The notes under the pieces are model-generated. The model was not told where the DNA came from, ran no database searches, and saw only the letters and a program-made list of their open reading frames with translations. Positions 12,036 to 21,181 of a stretch of 64,000 bases of DNA are shown piece by piece. Each line of letters begins with the position of its first letter. Positions within the stretch are counted from its first letter, which is position 1. This DNA is from Albugo candida (lineage: Eukaryota > Oomycota > Peronosporomycetes > Albuginales > Albuginaceae): contig CAJNAR010000002.1 in assembly GCA_905220665.1 (NCBI GenBank), forward strand, positions 558,001 to 622,000, in the 5' to 3' direction. The position numbers and the translations under genes are program-made.

Positions 12036-13710
12036 ATGATTTTATCACGTATGTGGCATTACACGATGCACGTGGACATACCAGCAATGACTATTCGACA
12101 ATGGCAATCGATGTTAAATCGATTTGTGCTTGGTCGGAAACACAAAAAAAATTCAAAACATGTTCACCTACTCAGCAAAGAGTTTTTATATGTTCGCCGA
12201 CAAGATGGTGGACTACAAGTTCCTTTTTTGGTGGGACGATTAAAGCTACAACGTATTCAATTCCTTCAGCAATTCGCATCCGATGCGTCAACAAGTATTC
12301 CTGCGAATTGGACAACTGCTTCGACGAAATTATTACAACTTATCCAACCTCCCTTTGGACCACACAAGCCGATGGATATATTCACCATCGCACCAAATCG
12401 ACATGGGAAAATGGTTCAATGGGAGAGCATATCGTCATGGTGGAAACACGCATTTAAAATGTGGCATCAGATGGATTGGAGCATTTCAATTTCAAATTCG
12501 AATGTTTCACAACGCCGTCAGTACTAGATGGAACAACCGATGTGGTTTCACTGCGACCAAAAGTTACATTACGAAGCTGCTACTCGTCATCCGAGTACGC
12601 AGAACGTTTGGTACAATCTTGGTATGGTGGATGAACCACATCGCAGATTGCGAAAAATGTTTGCTACACTTTTCGAAGTTCGAAGTTTGCAAGACTTTTT
12701 TCGTGAAAGCGACACATGGCCAACGAAGGAAGATTTCGTCGCCAACTATTACAACGACGAAGAGCTGAACACATCGGATATGGCTGAAGAAAAGTTGCTG
12801 AGTCGACTTTACAATGAAGTCACTCAGATTCTCCAGTGTATTCACTCGACGATTGGTATCATCACTTGGATTACACCAACCACAAGTGGCAGATCATTTT
12901 ATGTGGGAGTAGAAAGCAAGAAAAAGGAATTTATTTTCCATCTATTTTACGCTCACAACTCTCACGAATAGTCTGGAAACCTCCCGAACCAAACAAGAGT
13001 CATCCGATGTCGACACATTGGTCATCACGGGAGAGATCGGACGCACTGGATTCAAACGAGTTCGAACTTTTATGGCTACATCACGGCATCTTCGAAAACG
13101 TGTATTACCAATTTTCGAGGATTTACAGTTTCGTCTAGCCTTCCGAATGTTGCCGGTTCGATCTCGTTTCTGGTTTCTGAAGGATATTCAGCCCGACATT
13201 ATATTGTGCACGCAGCCTTCGTGTGGGGCAGTGGAATCCGATCAACATCTTTTTCTAGAGTGCGATCACACGGCACAGTTATGGAGGGAGTCACTCCCTA
13301 GTTGGGATCAGTTTTTCTCCTCTCGACCACGTTGGACGCATATTGCATGTGCAATCGTAACAACACTACGGTCGGATTGGACAGACTATTTCGACATTAT
13401 CTCAGATTTATGGCTTGCATTGCAAGCGGTGACACTGCACTTCGTATGGACAGATCGGAATCGTCGTTTGTTCGATCAGCGATCGGCAACTCCGACAGTT
13501 CCAGCACTTCCCGTCATTTACACCACGTTTAGTGCGCACGTTCGGTACTTTCGAAGACAGTGTTACGACCAAGAGGAATGCATTCGGCTTGCGAAGGTGC
13601 TGGATCAACTCGCAACACAAGGATCATTTGGTGGATTTTTCAGAAGGCGAAGATCATTACTGCGGGCACGGCACAGACAAGTCAAAATGCAAGTGCAACT
13701 CAGATCCTAG
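12036..13710 (+). pseudogene. LINE C-terminal region with zinc-binding domain
   Basis: The region after the polymerase is open in overlapping frames (12036-12527, 12528-12971, 13018-13710). The last frame, 230 codons, contains RMLPVRSRFWFLKDI and then CTQPSCGAVESDQHLFLECDHTAQLW (shown here as CTQPSC, QHLFLECDH), the zinc-binding reverse-transcriptase C-terminal module. It ends in an Arg-rich stretch. The same segment is recognisable in the copies at 39.1 kb (-) and 56.6 kb (+). After the stop at 13710 about 330 bases of 3' UTR follow. Confidence 0.85.
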
Positions 13711-14039
13711 TCCTAGTTGGATGGCATTGTTTCGCCTAATGTGGCGCACACCAATTTGCAAACCACGGTACTTTTGGACCATTTTACAACACACGGTAGT
13801 TTTGGACCATTTTTTCACAACTTTTTACAACTTTCAACATTTATCCGTTACACGATGGATACACTTTCGTACTGTCGTGGTGAACGCTACCGCACTGCAG
13901 GACTAGCAACGAGGGACATATTATCATCTCTCACAGGTATTTCACGGAACGTTTTTTATATGTATATATGTTATTTAAGATAGCCTAGGCAACTAGAGAA
14001 GTCAGTTAGTCTAATTCTAGTAATATAGACACCTTTAAC

Positions 14040-14055
14040 TGATCTAACCAATCAC
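14040..14055 (+). repeat. LINE target-site duplication, 3' copy
   Basis: This is identical to 6977-6992 (TGATCTAACCAATCAC). The sequence that follows, AGCTCACAAAATTAATT, is the natural continuation of the TIR element: the inverted right arm carries the same junction uninterrupted near 14575-14610. Confidence 0.85.
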
Positions 14056-14557
14056 AGCTCACAAAATTAATTATATTGTCGCTAAGTTCGCCAAAACTGG
14101 CGAAGCAGCAAATGAAAATTATACCTATCGCGCAGCCGACCCCACGTGGTGATAATTTCAGCATATCAACCGGAACATCTCATATTAAGCCCTTCAGAAA
14201 GTATTTCTTTTCTTCCTACGTGTTTTTTCCAATCACTTAAGTCTCGCAATGACAGCTAGAAAAAGCTCGATATCCAATGGCAACCGGCGCGAAGCCATGC
14301 TCTTCTACTTACATTAATAAAAACTTCTGATTCTAAAAATATCAACAAAAATGAATAATTTTTTAAAAAACGATTTTTTATTTTCCTCAAGAGTAACAGC
14401 CATCTTCCCAACATCGTAATCTTTAGTGTCTACTATTGACCTACCATATACAGTTTCAGAAAAAAAACGTCTCTACGCTAGAACAATATAACAAAAACAG
14501 CCTAAGAAACAGAATGAGCTCGTGTACAAAAGTAGACAAGTTACCTGATTGGCTAGC

Positions 14558-14734
14558 GTACTTAGCTACAATTGAATTTTGTGAGCTGTGATTGGCTAGA
14601 TCAATTGTCTGTGCCGTAGTAGTTTTGTCTGTGGCCATAGCGGCTACCTTTCAAAAAAGTAGAATTTGTGAGAGTAATAATTTAACTAGGCATACTGTAA
14701 TAAAAAAAAAGTTGTCGGGATATCAATACCCTCT
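14558..14734 (-). repeat. Right terminal inverted repeat of TIR element
   Basis: Read on the minus strand this matches the left arm: GGGTATTGATATCCCGACAA, GCCTAGTTAAATTATTACTC, GCCGCTATGGCCACAGACAA, then GATCTAGCCAATCACAGCTC. Unlike the left arm it is not interrupted. The segment 14056-14557 between the arms has a single plausible minus-strand ORF of 60 codons and no recognisable product. Confidence 0.7.
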
Positions 14735-14738
14735 TTAA

Positions 14739-17321
14739 TATTAAAAATAGCGTTTTTATAATTTTAAAAAGCTGTGTATATAATTGCAGAATTATTACGT
14801 CCTAAATAAAGGGTACTTTGGTAATATACATATTGGAGCAAATTATATGGTATATGTGCTGCGTGTATAAGGTTAATAAGTTCAGTTCAATTTATAGTGT
14901 GTTTGTACCGAGATGTAGTTGAAAGTGAGTCACCGCGCGTAGAAACATTTTGACTCATTTTGGTAGGCAGCGAAGTGGTGTTTGATTATTGATGAATTTT
15001 AGCCAGTGAATTCGGGTGGGTGAGTGAACACTAAAGGCTCACTTCAAGAATTGTACAGTACGTAAAAGAAACGAGCATGATTGGTCGTTTGTTGTCACGC
15101 GGATTACGACTATCAACCAATTATAGAAAAGGCGGAATAGAACATATGTGAAAGTCGTTGTATTGTGTCAGTACGCAGAGAGAATGGTGATATGTGATAC
15201 GCGATCTACTTTATGTATTCACAATGGACTATCATGTTATGTAGTCAAAATGTAAAGGAATTCATGTAGTGAGAATGTATCATGGAAGTCATGAGGAAAC
15301 ATCTAATGTGGATTGAGATAATGTTGGTCTTTTGAAACAATCCAATACAAGAGCTCGTGAAAACTTCTAGTGAGACACGAACCAGTAAGAAAAGACGCAT
15401 GTAAGTGGCCTGTGTGCACCGTTTTCACAGATGCAAAATTGGCGAATAAACTTTGCATTCTGCATACAAATAAGTGGTCATATTATATGAATAACCTGTA
15501 ACTATGGACAGTGATAAGAGATGACAGGACGCCATTAGATTCGATATTGTGGCTGCATGCAAGAATCGATAATAGTGATGAGGAACGATAGAGGATATTC
15601 TTGCAGGAGACAGGTGAAATAATGCGTTAGTAGAGGTTAAGCTACAGGTAAAGAAAATTATAGTAAGAACGGGCATGTAAAAATGCTCGAGCAACATTTA
15701 AAACTTTCCAAATTGTTTCGTAGTCCTTGCAAAAATCGTAGCTTCAATTTAGTCCTTTCGCTGATTGCCATCTTCTCCAGGATGAACAGATCATTGGTTT
15801 TCATGTGATTGGATAGCAGTATATGAATCTGTAAGATCATCATCTTGCAAAGTATGGCAATTGAATAAGTTTTGAGTAACTTTTCTCCGCATCCACGGAT
15901 TCTGCGCCACCGAATTTCATATCCAACTTCTGCGCTCTTGATATATGCTGGGTTTTTTAGACGTCGTCGTTGTTCTGGTGTGTCTAAACTAATTTGAATT
16001 ACACATCATTCCCAGTTATGAGTGCGTGAAACAAAGTACAGTTCGTGTATGATGAGAAAAGTATCCTCTGCTGCATCCCACCTTTGTTTCCTTGGATTAG
16101 CACAGGTCATAGCATTTTACGAGGCTTTGATTTGTTTCTTAGATAGAAGCACATGTTTAGAGCTATAGCGGCAGTGCATGTATCTCATTTGTCTTGGACG
16201 CATCGATGGGTAAAATCATTTGGATATTCTTCTCATTAGTAGAGATACGATTAATTTCGCGTCTCCCCTATCGGATCAGATTGTAAAATCTGATCGACTT
16301 GTATATTGCTTCTGCACGACAATTTCATAATATTATCCAATGGGAATATGACACAATTGATAAGTTTGGGATTATCGAATGGCCAAGCATAGCCAAAATT
16401 ATTCTTTGCTAGGTAATCTTGAATGCTTCTCATGCTGTGTAGAATGAGCTTGTATTTTTAATCAACGCAAGTAGACCAATTTGCATCTTGCCAAATGCTG
16501 TATCTCTCCTTGTTCTATACCACCAAATAAACCGAGCTTTACAAAATCATTAATAGCTTCCAAGACGCTACATGAATTAAACATGACTTGATGCTACCTT
16601 CAAATCGATCTACATGGATCTTGCAATCACCAAGGAACATATTCGACTCATATTGTTAAACTTGAAAAGAACTCGTTTTTTTTGTGGGGCATATTTTCAT
16701 TACAGCTAATTGCATTTGCTCTTCGCTTTATTTCCTAATCTCTCATTAGCCTTAACAGCTTTTTCATGAAAACCATACTCACTAACTCTCGCTCGACCTC
16801 AATGCGCCGATCTATGTTTCAACATCACATATATGTTCGTCCTGATGACCCTTTGACCAGAAAGGGGTCCAAGACCGGCTGGAGCTTAAGGAGGATACCT
16901 ACGATACTAAGGCTAGCAGAAAGTAAGGACGAATGAGAAACGTTATATTGATTGCATATATTTCGGAGTTACATCCACCAGAAGAATGCGTGATGAAAAC
17001 TTCACTACCACATTTCTACCCGTAGACAGCAAGCAGATCGTCTTGAACGAAATAAAGCCATTTTTTCAAGAGAAGCGATGTGTGTGAAGGGTGGCGTGAG
17101 CATTACCATACGCATGGGCTTTCACTATACAACTTGGCATAGAAGACACATTCACAGTCGAGAAGGTTCGTTCAGACTGCAATTCAGACTAATTAGCACA
17201 GAGAGATGCCTGATAAAATGTTGGTCAAGTAAGGCACTCAGAATGCTCACATAAGCGAACGCAAAAAAGGGTAATTTTCGCTGGAGGAGCACTACCGATG
17301 CGGCACATTTAGCCGCCGAAT
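14739..17321. other. Intergenic with displaced CCG upstream sequence
   Basis: No gene is recognised. Between about 15040 and 15600, on the minus strand, sequence related to the upstream regions of CCG copies B and D occurs: AAACGACCA-TC, a TATCAACCAAT-like stretch, and farther out GATATTGTGGCTGCATGC-type sequence (compare 19.7-19.9 kb and 30.75-30.9 kb). It probably belonged to copy A before the 8.6-kb insertion. A perfect hairpin (9-bp stem, 4-base loop) lies at 16274-16295. The rest is unassigned. Confidence 0.45.
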
Positions 17322-17606
17322 CTATGAATTAACGTGAGATTGTCTTTTTTTGAAGTTAGCATCGATATGTGATCGATGCAACGATTTGAAACATGTTCTC
17401 TGATTAGCATCACCAGCTGTAGCATTGTCGATCCCGTAGTCATGGACCAATCTCAGCAAAACTACACAGGCTTTTGCAGTGTTTCGGGTGGATATTGACC
17501 CAATGTAAAGCTCAGCTTCTTTCAGGACCGAGAACAGGTGGTAAGCATTGTCATATATACCTCGCCGAAAGCAGTAATGGTCTGCATCAAACTGTATGCA
17601 TGACAT
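17322..17606 (-). CDS. Hypothetical ORF related to a local repeat block
   Basis: This ATG-started ORF has 94 codons and no signal peptide. The middle, AKACVVLLRLVHDYGIDNAT, is similar to broken pieces at 3.5, 28.3, 35.2 and 40.8 kb, and this is the only copy with an open frame across the block. It ends 97 bases downstream of the CCG gene's stop codon on the same strand. It may be a genuine small gene, a 3' part of a former larger gene, or a chance opening in a decaying repeat. No function is suggested. Confidence 0.25.
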   Translation of the reverse strand: MSCIQFDADHYCFRRGIYDNAYHLFSVLKEAELYIGSISTRNTAKACVVLLRLVHDYGIDNATAGDANQRTCFKSLHRSHIDANFKKRQSHVNS

Positions 17607-17703
17607 CTGTCAGCGTGTTTATACAGTAGCGATTGAGTAAGTGATAGATCTTGCAAGATAGTAAGAGATTTAGCTGATAGAGTGATATTAAATGGGTATA
17701 CGC

Positions 17704-19554
17704 CTATTCAAGCATATTCGCGTTTAAAAGCTTCTTTTCATAGAAGTGCCAGTATTCCCTCCCATTCTGCTTGCCTCCATCTTTTTGTGCATCTTGATCC
17801 TCATCCTTACCTTGACTTTGCTTGCTTTCAATATTAGAATTCTTCGATCTTTGTCCTTCACTTGAACTACCGTCACTTCGATCATTTCTATCGTTTGCCG
17901 CAAAAGAGCGACTTCGTTTTTTTTCCGTCAAATGATCTCGATCTGCCACTGAATTCGAAGATATCGTTCTAAGCAAAGAGATATCCAAATCTTCTTTCAA
18001 GACCATTGCTAAGTATCCACACTCCGCGAGACATTCATATTCTTGTGGAACACCAACCATCCAGAAGTTAAGAGTGACAAATCGATCAATGATCAAAACA
18101 TCCAACCGGGAAGTAAGGCAAGTATAGCAGTCTACACTAGCTTTTTCATAGAGTACCAGACTGACAGGATGTTTCTTTGAAGATGCCAGCAGTCCGTTTC
18201 TACCACGAAGCCCAAGCCGTGGTAGGCCAGAATAGAAACAAAATTCGTCTGGAACATTGATTATTTTCTTGCATAACTTCCGCGTCGACTCAGATCCATG
18301 AGATATGCAACTCGAGACGGACAACGGCTGCAAGTGCATTTCCATTGAGATCAACAAATCAATGTGCGACAGTCTTCCTGAAGCATATCCAGCTTTCTTC
18401 TCCACACAACTCTGGCATAATTCGCGATCCTCCATGTTGTGCTCTACCCGCATACAGTTGGAAATCTTTGGCTTATTTGATATCGCCTGGATGAGTTGAT
18501 TTCTTCTGGATAATTCCATTTCCATATTGTAGTAGATTGTCCCTTTGGGATTTGAAGTGTCCACACTTCTATCAGAAGCTGTTATACATTTTGATTTTCG
18601 TTCCGCAATTATCAATCGACAAAGCTGTTTACATTGTTCCGAGAAATTTGGACCTCGTTTCGATATCACAAAAATGTACTGCTCACTCTTTTCAGCTTCT
18701 TGTCCGTCTGACGCATGCTCGATGGTACTATGATCGAACAATACTACCATTCCGGATGATTCACGCGCTATACAGCCAAGACAATTCGTTCGTAGATCAT
18801 GGGGCGCGGAAGTTTGATAGCATAGCGGTGGCCATTTCACACTCTCATATATCCATTTAGTCGTGTCTAAAAATCCATCCTGAACTGCAGAAGCATTCGG
18901 CTTTACCACCGTATCGTAAATAGGTGGTATGAAGCGAACCTTAATTAATTTTCTGACAAGAGAGTCACACAGATCACCGCCAAATTCACGATTAGGACCA
19001 GTGCAGATGCCCGACAACTTACATGGCTTGAAAACTTTCCATTGACGTGTGTATAACACATGCAGATAACGCCGTTGTTCCTTGTTGGTTACCAGGTAAA
19101 ATTTTTGTATGCTCGGAGAGCCACTTGTCATTTTGAGACAGCTACCGCAATCAAAACTCTCTGTCGAATCCGTGAGAACGCATAACCGTTTCAACCCGTG
19201 TTCATCGACATGCAAGGAATCCAATAAAGACACTGCGGTGTTTATTGGCTCAGAACCTGTTATTGTCATGGAACCGCACGCAACATCATTCTGACAGTCT
19301 ACTCTGGCTCGCAGAAAGGAAGAAGAACAACCAGACGCTTGGAATTTTACTCTGTCACGCGGTCGATTAGAGTTATGCACAAAGCTTGGTGCAAAGGAAA
19401 GACGATTTACTCCGGCAATATCTGTTAGACAGGATTGGCACTTGCCTAGATCACTTGTAGGAGGTAGTTTGACGGTGATAGTGATTGGTTGCGTGGCATC
19501 AACAATATCCATAGACCAGACACCACAGAACAGAAGCCAGTGCTGATGCAGCAT
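17704..19554 (-). CDS. CCG-class secreted cysteine-rich protein, intact (copy B)
   Basis: This is the only full-length family member without breaks: 616 codons from the ATG at 19554. I chose that start because all copies begin M-x-H-Q/P followed by a hydrophobic run; an in-frame ATG at 19578 adds eight residues and is also seen in copy D. Residues 1-20 (MLHQHWLLFCGVWSMDIVDA) look like a signal peptide. C-x2-C-x5-G motifs lie at 39-48 (CQSCLTDIAG), 136-145 (CGSCLKMTSG) and 380-389 (CQSCVEKKAG); a variant with six spacer residues is at 258-268 (CLGCIARESSG), and a CYTC pair without glycine is at 476-479. From about 545 the protein is Ser-, Lys- and Asp-rich with no cysteine. No membrane segment, RxLR or CHxC motif is seen. 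In Albugo such proteins are candidate secreted effectors; the activity is unknown. Confidence 0.9.
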   Translation of the reverse strand: MLHQHWLLFCGVWSMDIVDATQPITITVKLPPTSDLGKCQSCLTDIAGVNRLSFAPSFVHNSNRPRDRVKFQASGCSSSFLRARVDCQNDVACGSMTITGSEPINTAVSLLDSLHVDEHGLKRLCVLTDSTESFDCGSCLKMTSGSPSIQKFYLVTNKEQRRYLHVLYTRQWKVFKPCKLSGICTGPNREFGGDLCDSLVRKLIKVRFIPPIYDTVVKPNASAVQDGFLDTTKWIYESVKWPPLCYQTSAPHDLRTNCLGCIARESSGMVVLFDHSTIEHASDGQEAEKSEQYIFVISKRGPNFSEQCKQLCRLIIAERKSKCITASDRSVDTSNPKGTIYYNMEMELSRRNQLIQAISNKPKISNCMRVEHNMEDRELCQSCVEKKAGYASGRLSHIDLLISMEMHLQPLSVSSCISHGSESTRKLCKKIINVPDEFCFYSGLPRLGLRGRNGLLASSKKHPVSLVLYEKASVDCYTCLTSRLDVLIIDRFVTLNFWMVGVPQEYECLAECGYLAMVLKEDLDISLLRTISSNSVADRDHLTEKKRSRSFAANDRNDRSDGSSSEGQRSKNSNIESKQSQGKDEDQDAQKDGGKQNGREYWHFYEKKLLNANMLE

Positions 19555-19636
19555 GACCAGTGGAAGTGAGAAATGCATTGTTCCGATGTCTAAACTTATC
19601 ACTCTCCCCGTCCACTTATTTTTTATAGAAGAAAAT

Positions 19637-19648
19637 TAGCGTACTGTA
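19637..19648 (-). promoter_or_regulatory. Conserved upstream box of CCG copy B
   Basis: The minus strand reads TACAGTACGCTA, identical to the box at 42282-42293 upstream of copy G. It ends about 83 nt upstream of the chosen ATG. Farther out, 19655-19900 shares sequence with the upstream regions at 30.7-30.9 kb, 15.04-15.6 kb and 26.1-26.46 kb, so it is part of the duplicated unit. Confidence 0.5.
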
Positions 19649-19655
19649 AAACCCT

Positions 19656-20875
19656 TACAGAGCTCTGGATCACCATTTCTGAGTTTTGAAAAGAAACACG
19701 AGTGGTCGTTTGTACAGCACAAGAATGACGAATTTCAACCATTGAAATTATGAGAAAAAGCGCTTATATACTGTATTGTCAGTTTGCAAGAAAACAGCAA
19801 TTTGCGCTTTGTCGCCTGCTTTCTACATTGACAACATTTAAATTTGCTTCATTTTGCATCCGTTAAGTTGGGTATTGTGTCTACACGCATGGATCAAGTA
19901 GACCAACAAAGAACGATTGGGGATTGGTCACCTTTTTTTGTATTGTCATGCGATTGCTGTGTAAAACATTATCCAACATCACTCTCTGTCATTTACTACA
20001 TCTTCCAGCAATTGTGATGCTTTCAGCACCGCTTACTGCTCATTCAGAAGACTACATTCATTCGAAGAAGTCTGAGAAATCATCGTTTAATGCTCCCATA
20101 TTTCTGTAAATGGGAAAGCCATCATAACCTTCGTTCATCCATTTGGAAGCAAGAATACAGGTGCAAGGTACATATCGAGCACCGTGGATATCAATATAAA
20201 GATAACTTACTGATTCCACTATCACGGCAGAAGAAGACACAACCGAGGAGTTCATATCGGATTATGACAGACACCAATCATCACATGTCGTATCTATAGT
20301 GCTCAGAAAAGCCTTGAAGCGCCAGGAGTCTCACTTATAAATACTTGCTTCAATAAGGCTTCGGTAATCATTGTTGAGTGAAGTAAAATTAAGCTCGGAA
20401 GCAAAGGTGATGATGAGAAAGCCGTGCTTCTATAGGAATGCGTTCGATGAGGCCAAAACTGACATTCACTAAGATAGTGGTATCGACAGTGGGTATGAGC
20501 GTTTCTGATGATGACTTCTTTGCATGAAATTAGCTACATCAAGAATCATACAACGTAGGAAAATGTAGGAGATTACATTACTAAAGGCGAACTCGTGTAT
20601 GCGAACGTCGGTTGGGATCTTCCTCATGCATGCTACGATGCAAAGGTTTCAAAAAGGCAAGTGCCTAGTTGAGTGTAACCCCAGGAGTATTCAAAGATGT
20701 CAAACCCGTCTCAAAATAGGCGAAATAATTTTTTACGAACATACTGCTGCGCTTAAGCATTTGACGAAAGCGAAGCAAGTATCTTTACACAATGTTCCTG
20801 ACTACAACTCTTTTTGTCTTGAATATCATATTTCCCTGACTTTTTCAGCACATTTTATTTCAAAAGAACGCGTTT
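19656..20875. other. CCG upstream region, then repeat fragments
   Basis: The first 260 bases are the shared CCG upstream region. At 20105-20215 sequence related to 34.69-34.78 kb and, inverted, to 41.2-41.29 kb occurs (shared AGCCATCATAACCTT). A minus-strand ORF of 65 codons (20255-20058) covers it but has no recognised domain. The segment 20720-20875 (minus strand, GTGCTGAAAAAGTCA) matches 57.57-57.70 kb on the plus strand. No gene is called. Confidence 0.45.
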
Positions 20876-20985
20876 CTAAGGCAAGCATAGCAACCTGGAG
20901 CAGGACTTACTGGATTTCCCATAATGACAGCATGTTCGAAATTTGGTTGTTCTTTAGAGCAGAGCAACCATTACGCTCAAAAAGG
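20876..20985 (-). pseudogene. CCG relic, C-terminal scrap (copy C)
   Basis: On the minus strand this reads, in adjacent frames, ERNGCSALKNNQ and GNPVSPAPGCYACL. These match the intact protein around residues 450-480 (RGRNGLLASSKK, CYTCL) and the CYACL segment of copy A. Nothing upstream survives; an inverted LINE tail begins 40 bases away. The 140-codon plus-strand ORF over this region (20599-21021) is a shadow. Confidence 0.65.
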
Positions 20986-21027
20986 ATTAGAGTGAAATGC
21001 TTGGACAACTTGACCAAGTAGTACAGA

Positions 21028-21165
21028 TGAGCTAATGGTGTCTAAATTAGTAGAACTAGACTAACCGACTTCTCTATATTCCTATGCTAGCTTAGATATT
21101 AAATATAAATACAAAACACTGCATAAAGAAGTGCCTATGGGAGAAGACAAGCTGCCCTCCCTCTG
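21028..21165 (-). mobile_element. LINE 3'-end fragment, inverted
   Basis: Read on the minus strand, this matches the last approximately 140 bases of LINE copy 1, including GAGAAGTCGGTTAGTCTAG and the terminal AGACACCATTAGCTCATCT variant. It stops 17 bases before the 5' end of LINE copy 2 in the opposite orientation. It is a strongly 5'-truncated insertion. Confidence 0.7.
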
Positions 21166-21181
21166 ATATCGCTGTACTGAG

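Larger units (their letters stand above)
6993..14039 (+). mobile_element. LINE retrotransposon, near full length (copy 1)
   Basis: This is a non-LTR element of about 7.05 kb with a 5' leader, an ORF1-like region, an apurinic-type endonuclease, a reverse transcriptase and a C-terminal zinc-binding region, in the order of the L1/Tx1-like clades. It ends in CACCTTTAAC with no long poly-A. Three other long copies (21.2-25.2 kb, 51.5-57.1 kb, 38.4-40.3 kb inverted) and one or two tail scraps share its sequence. This copy is the best preserved, but its ORFs are interrupted by several frame changes, so it is probably inactive unless these are assembly errors. Confidence 0.9.
6151..14738. mobile_element. 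TIR DNA element (TTAA ends) interrupted by a LINE
   Basis: Both ends carry the same inverted sequence: the left reads TTAA then AAAGGGTATTGATATTCCGA from 6151, and the minus strand from 14738 reads TTAA then AGAGGGTATTGATATCCCGA. The similarity continues inward with TGCCTA-TTAAATTATTACTC and then GCCGCTATGGCCACAGACAA (left 6931-6960, right arm about 14600-14645). The left arm has the outer module twice in tandem (6158-6262 and 6268-6373). TTAA at both ends suggests a piggyBac-like target, but no transposase is seen, so this is probably a non-autonomous foldback or MITE-like element of about 1.5 kb before the LINE entered it. Superfamily is uncertain. Confidence 0.7.

Noticed and set aside
17704..19554. 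RxLR or CHxC effector motif in the intact CCG protein
   Set aside because: No R-x-L-R or C-H-x-C was found after the signal peptide; only the C-x2-C-x5-G class fits.
19555..19602. Longer N-terminus for the intact CCG gene
   Set aside because: The frame opens with GTG, not ATG; of two in-frame ATGs the inner one aligns with the start of all family members, so the longer form is unlikely, though the ATG at 19578 remains possible.
20599..21021. 140-codon plus-strand ORF
   Set aside because: It lies opposite a CCG relic, a shared module and an inverted LINE tail; the minus-strand homology explains the sequence better.
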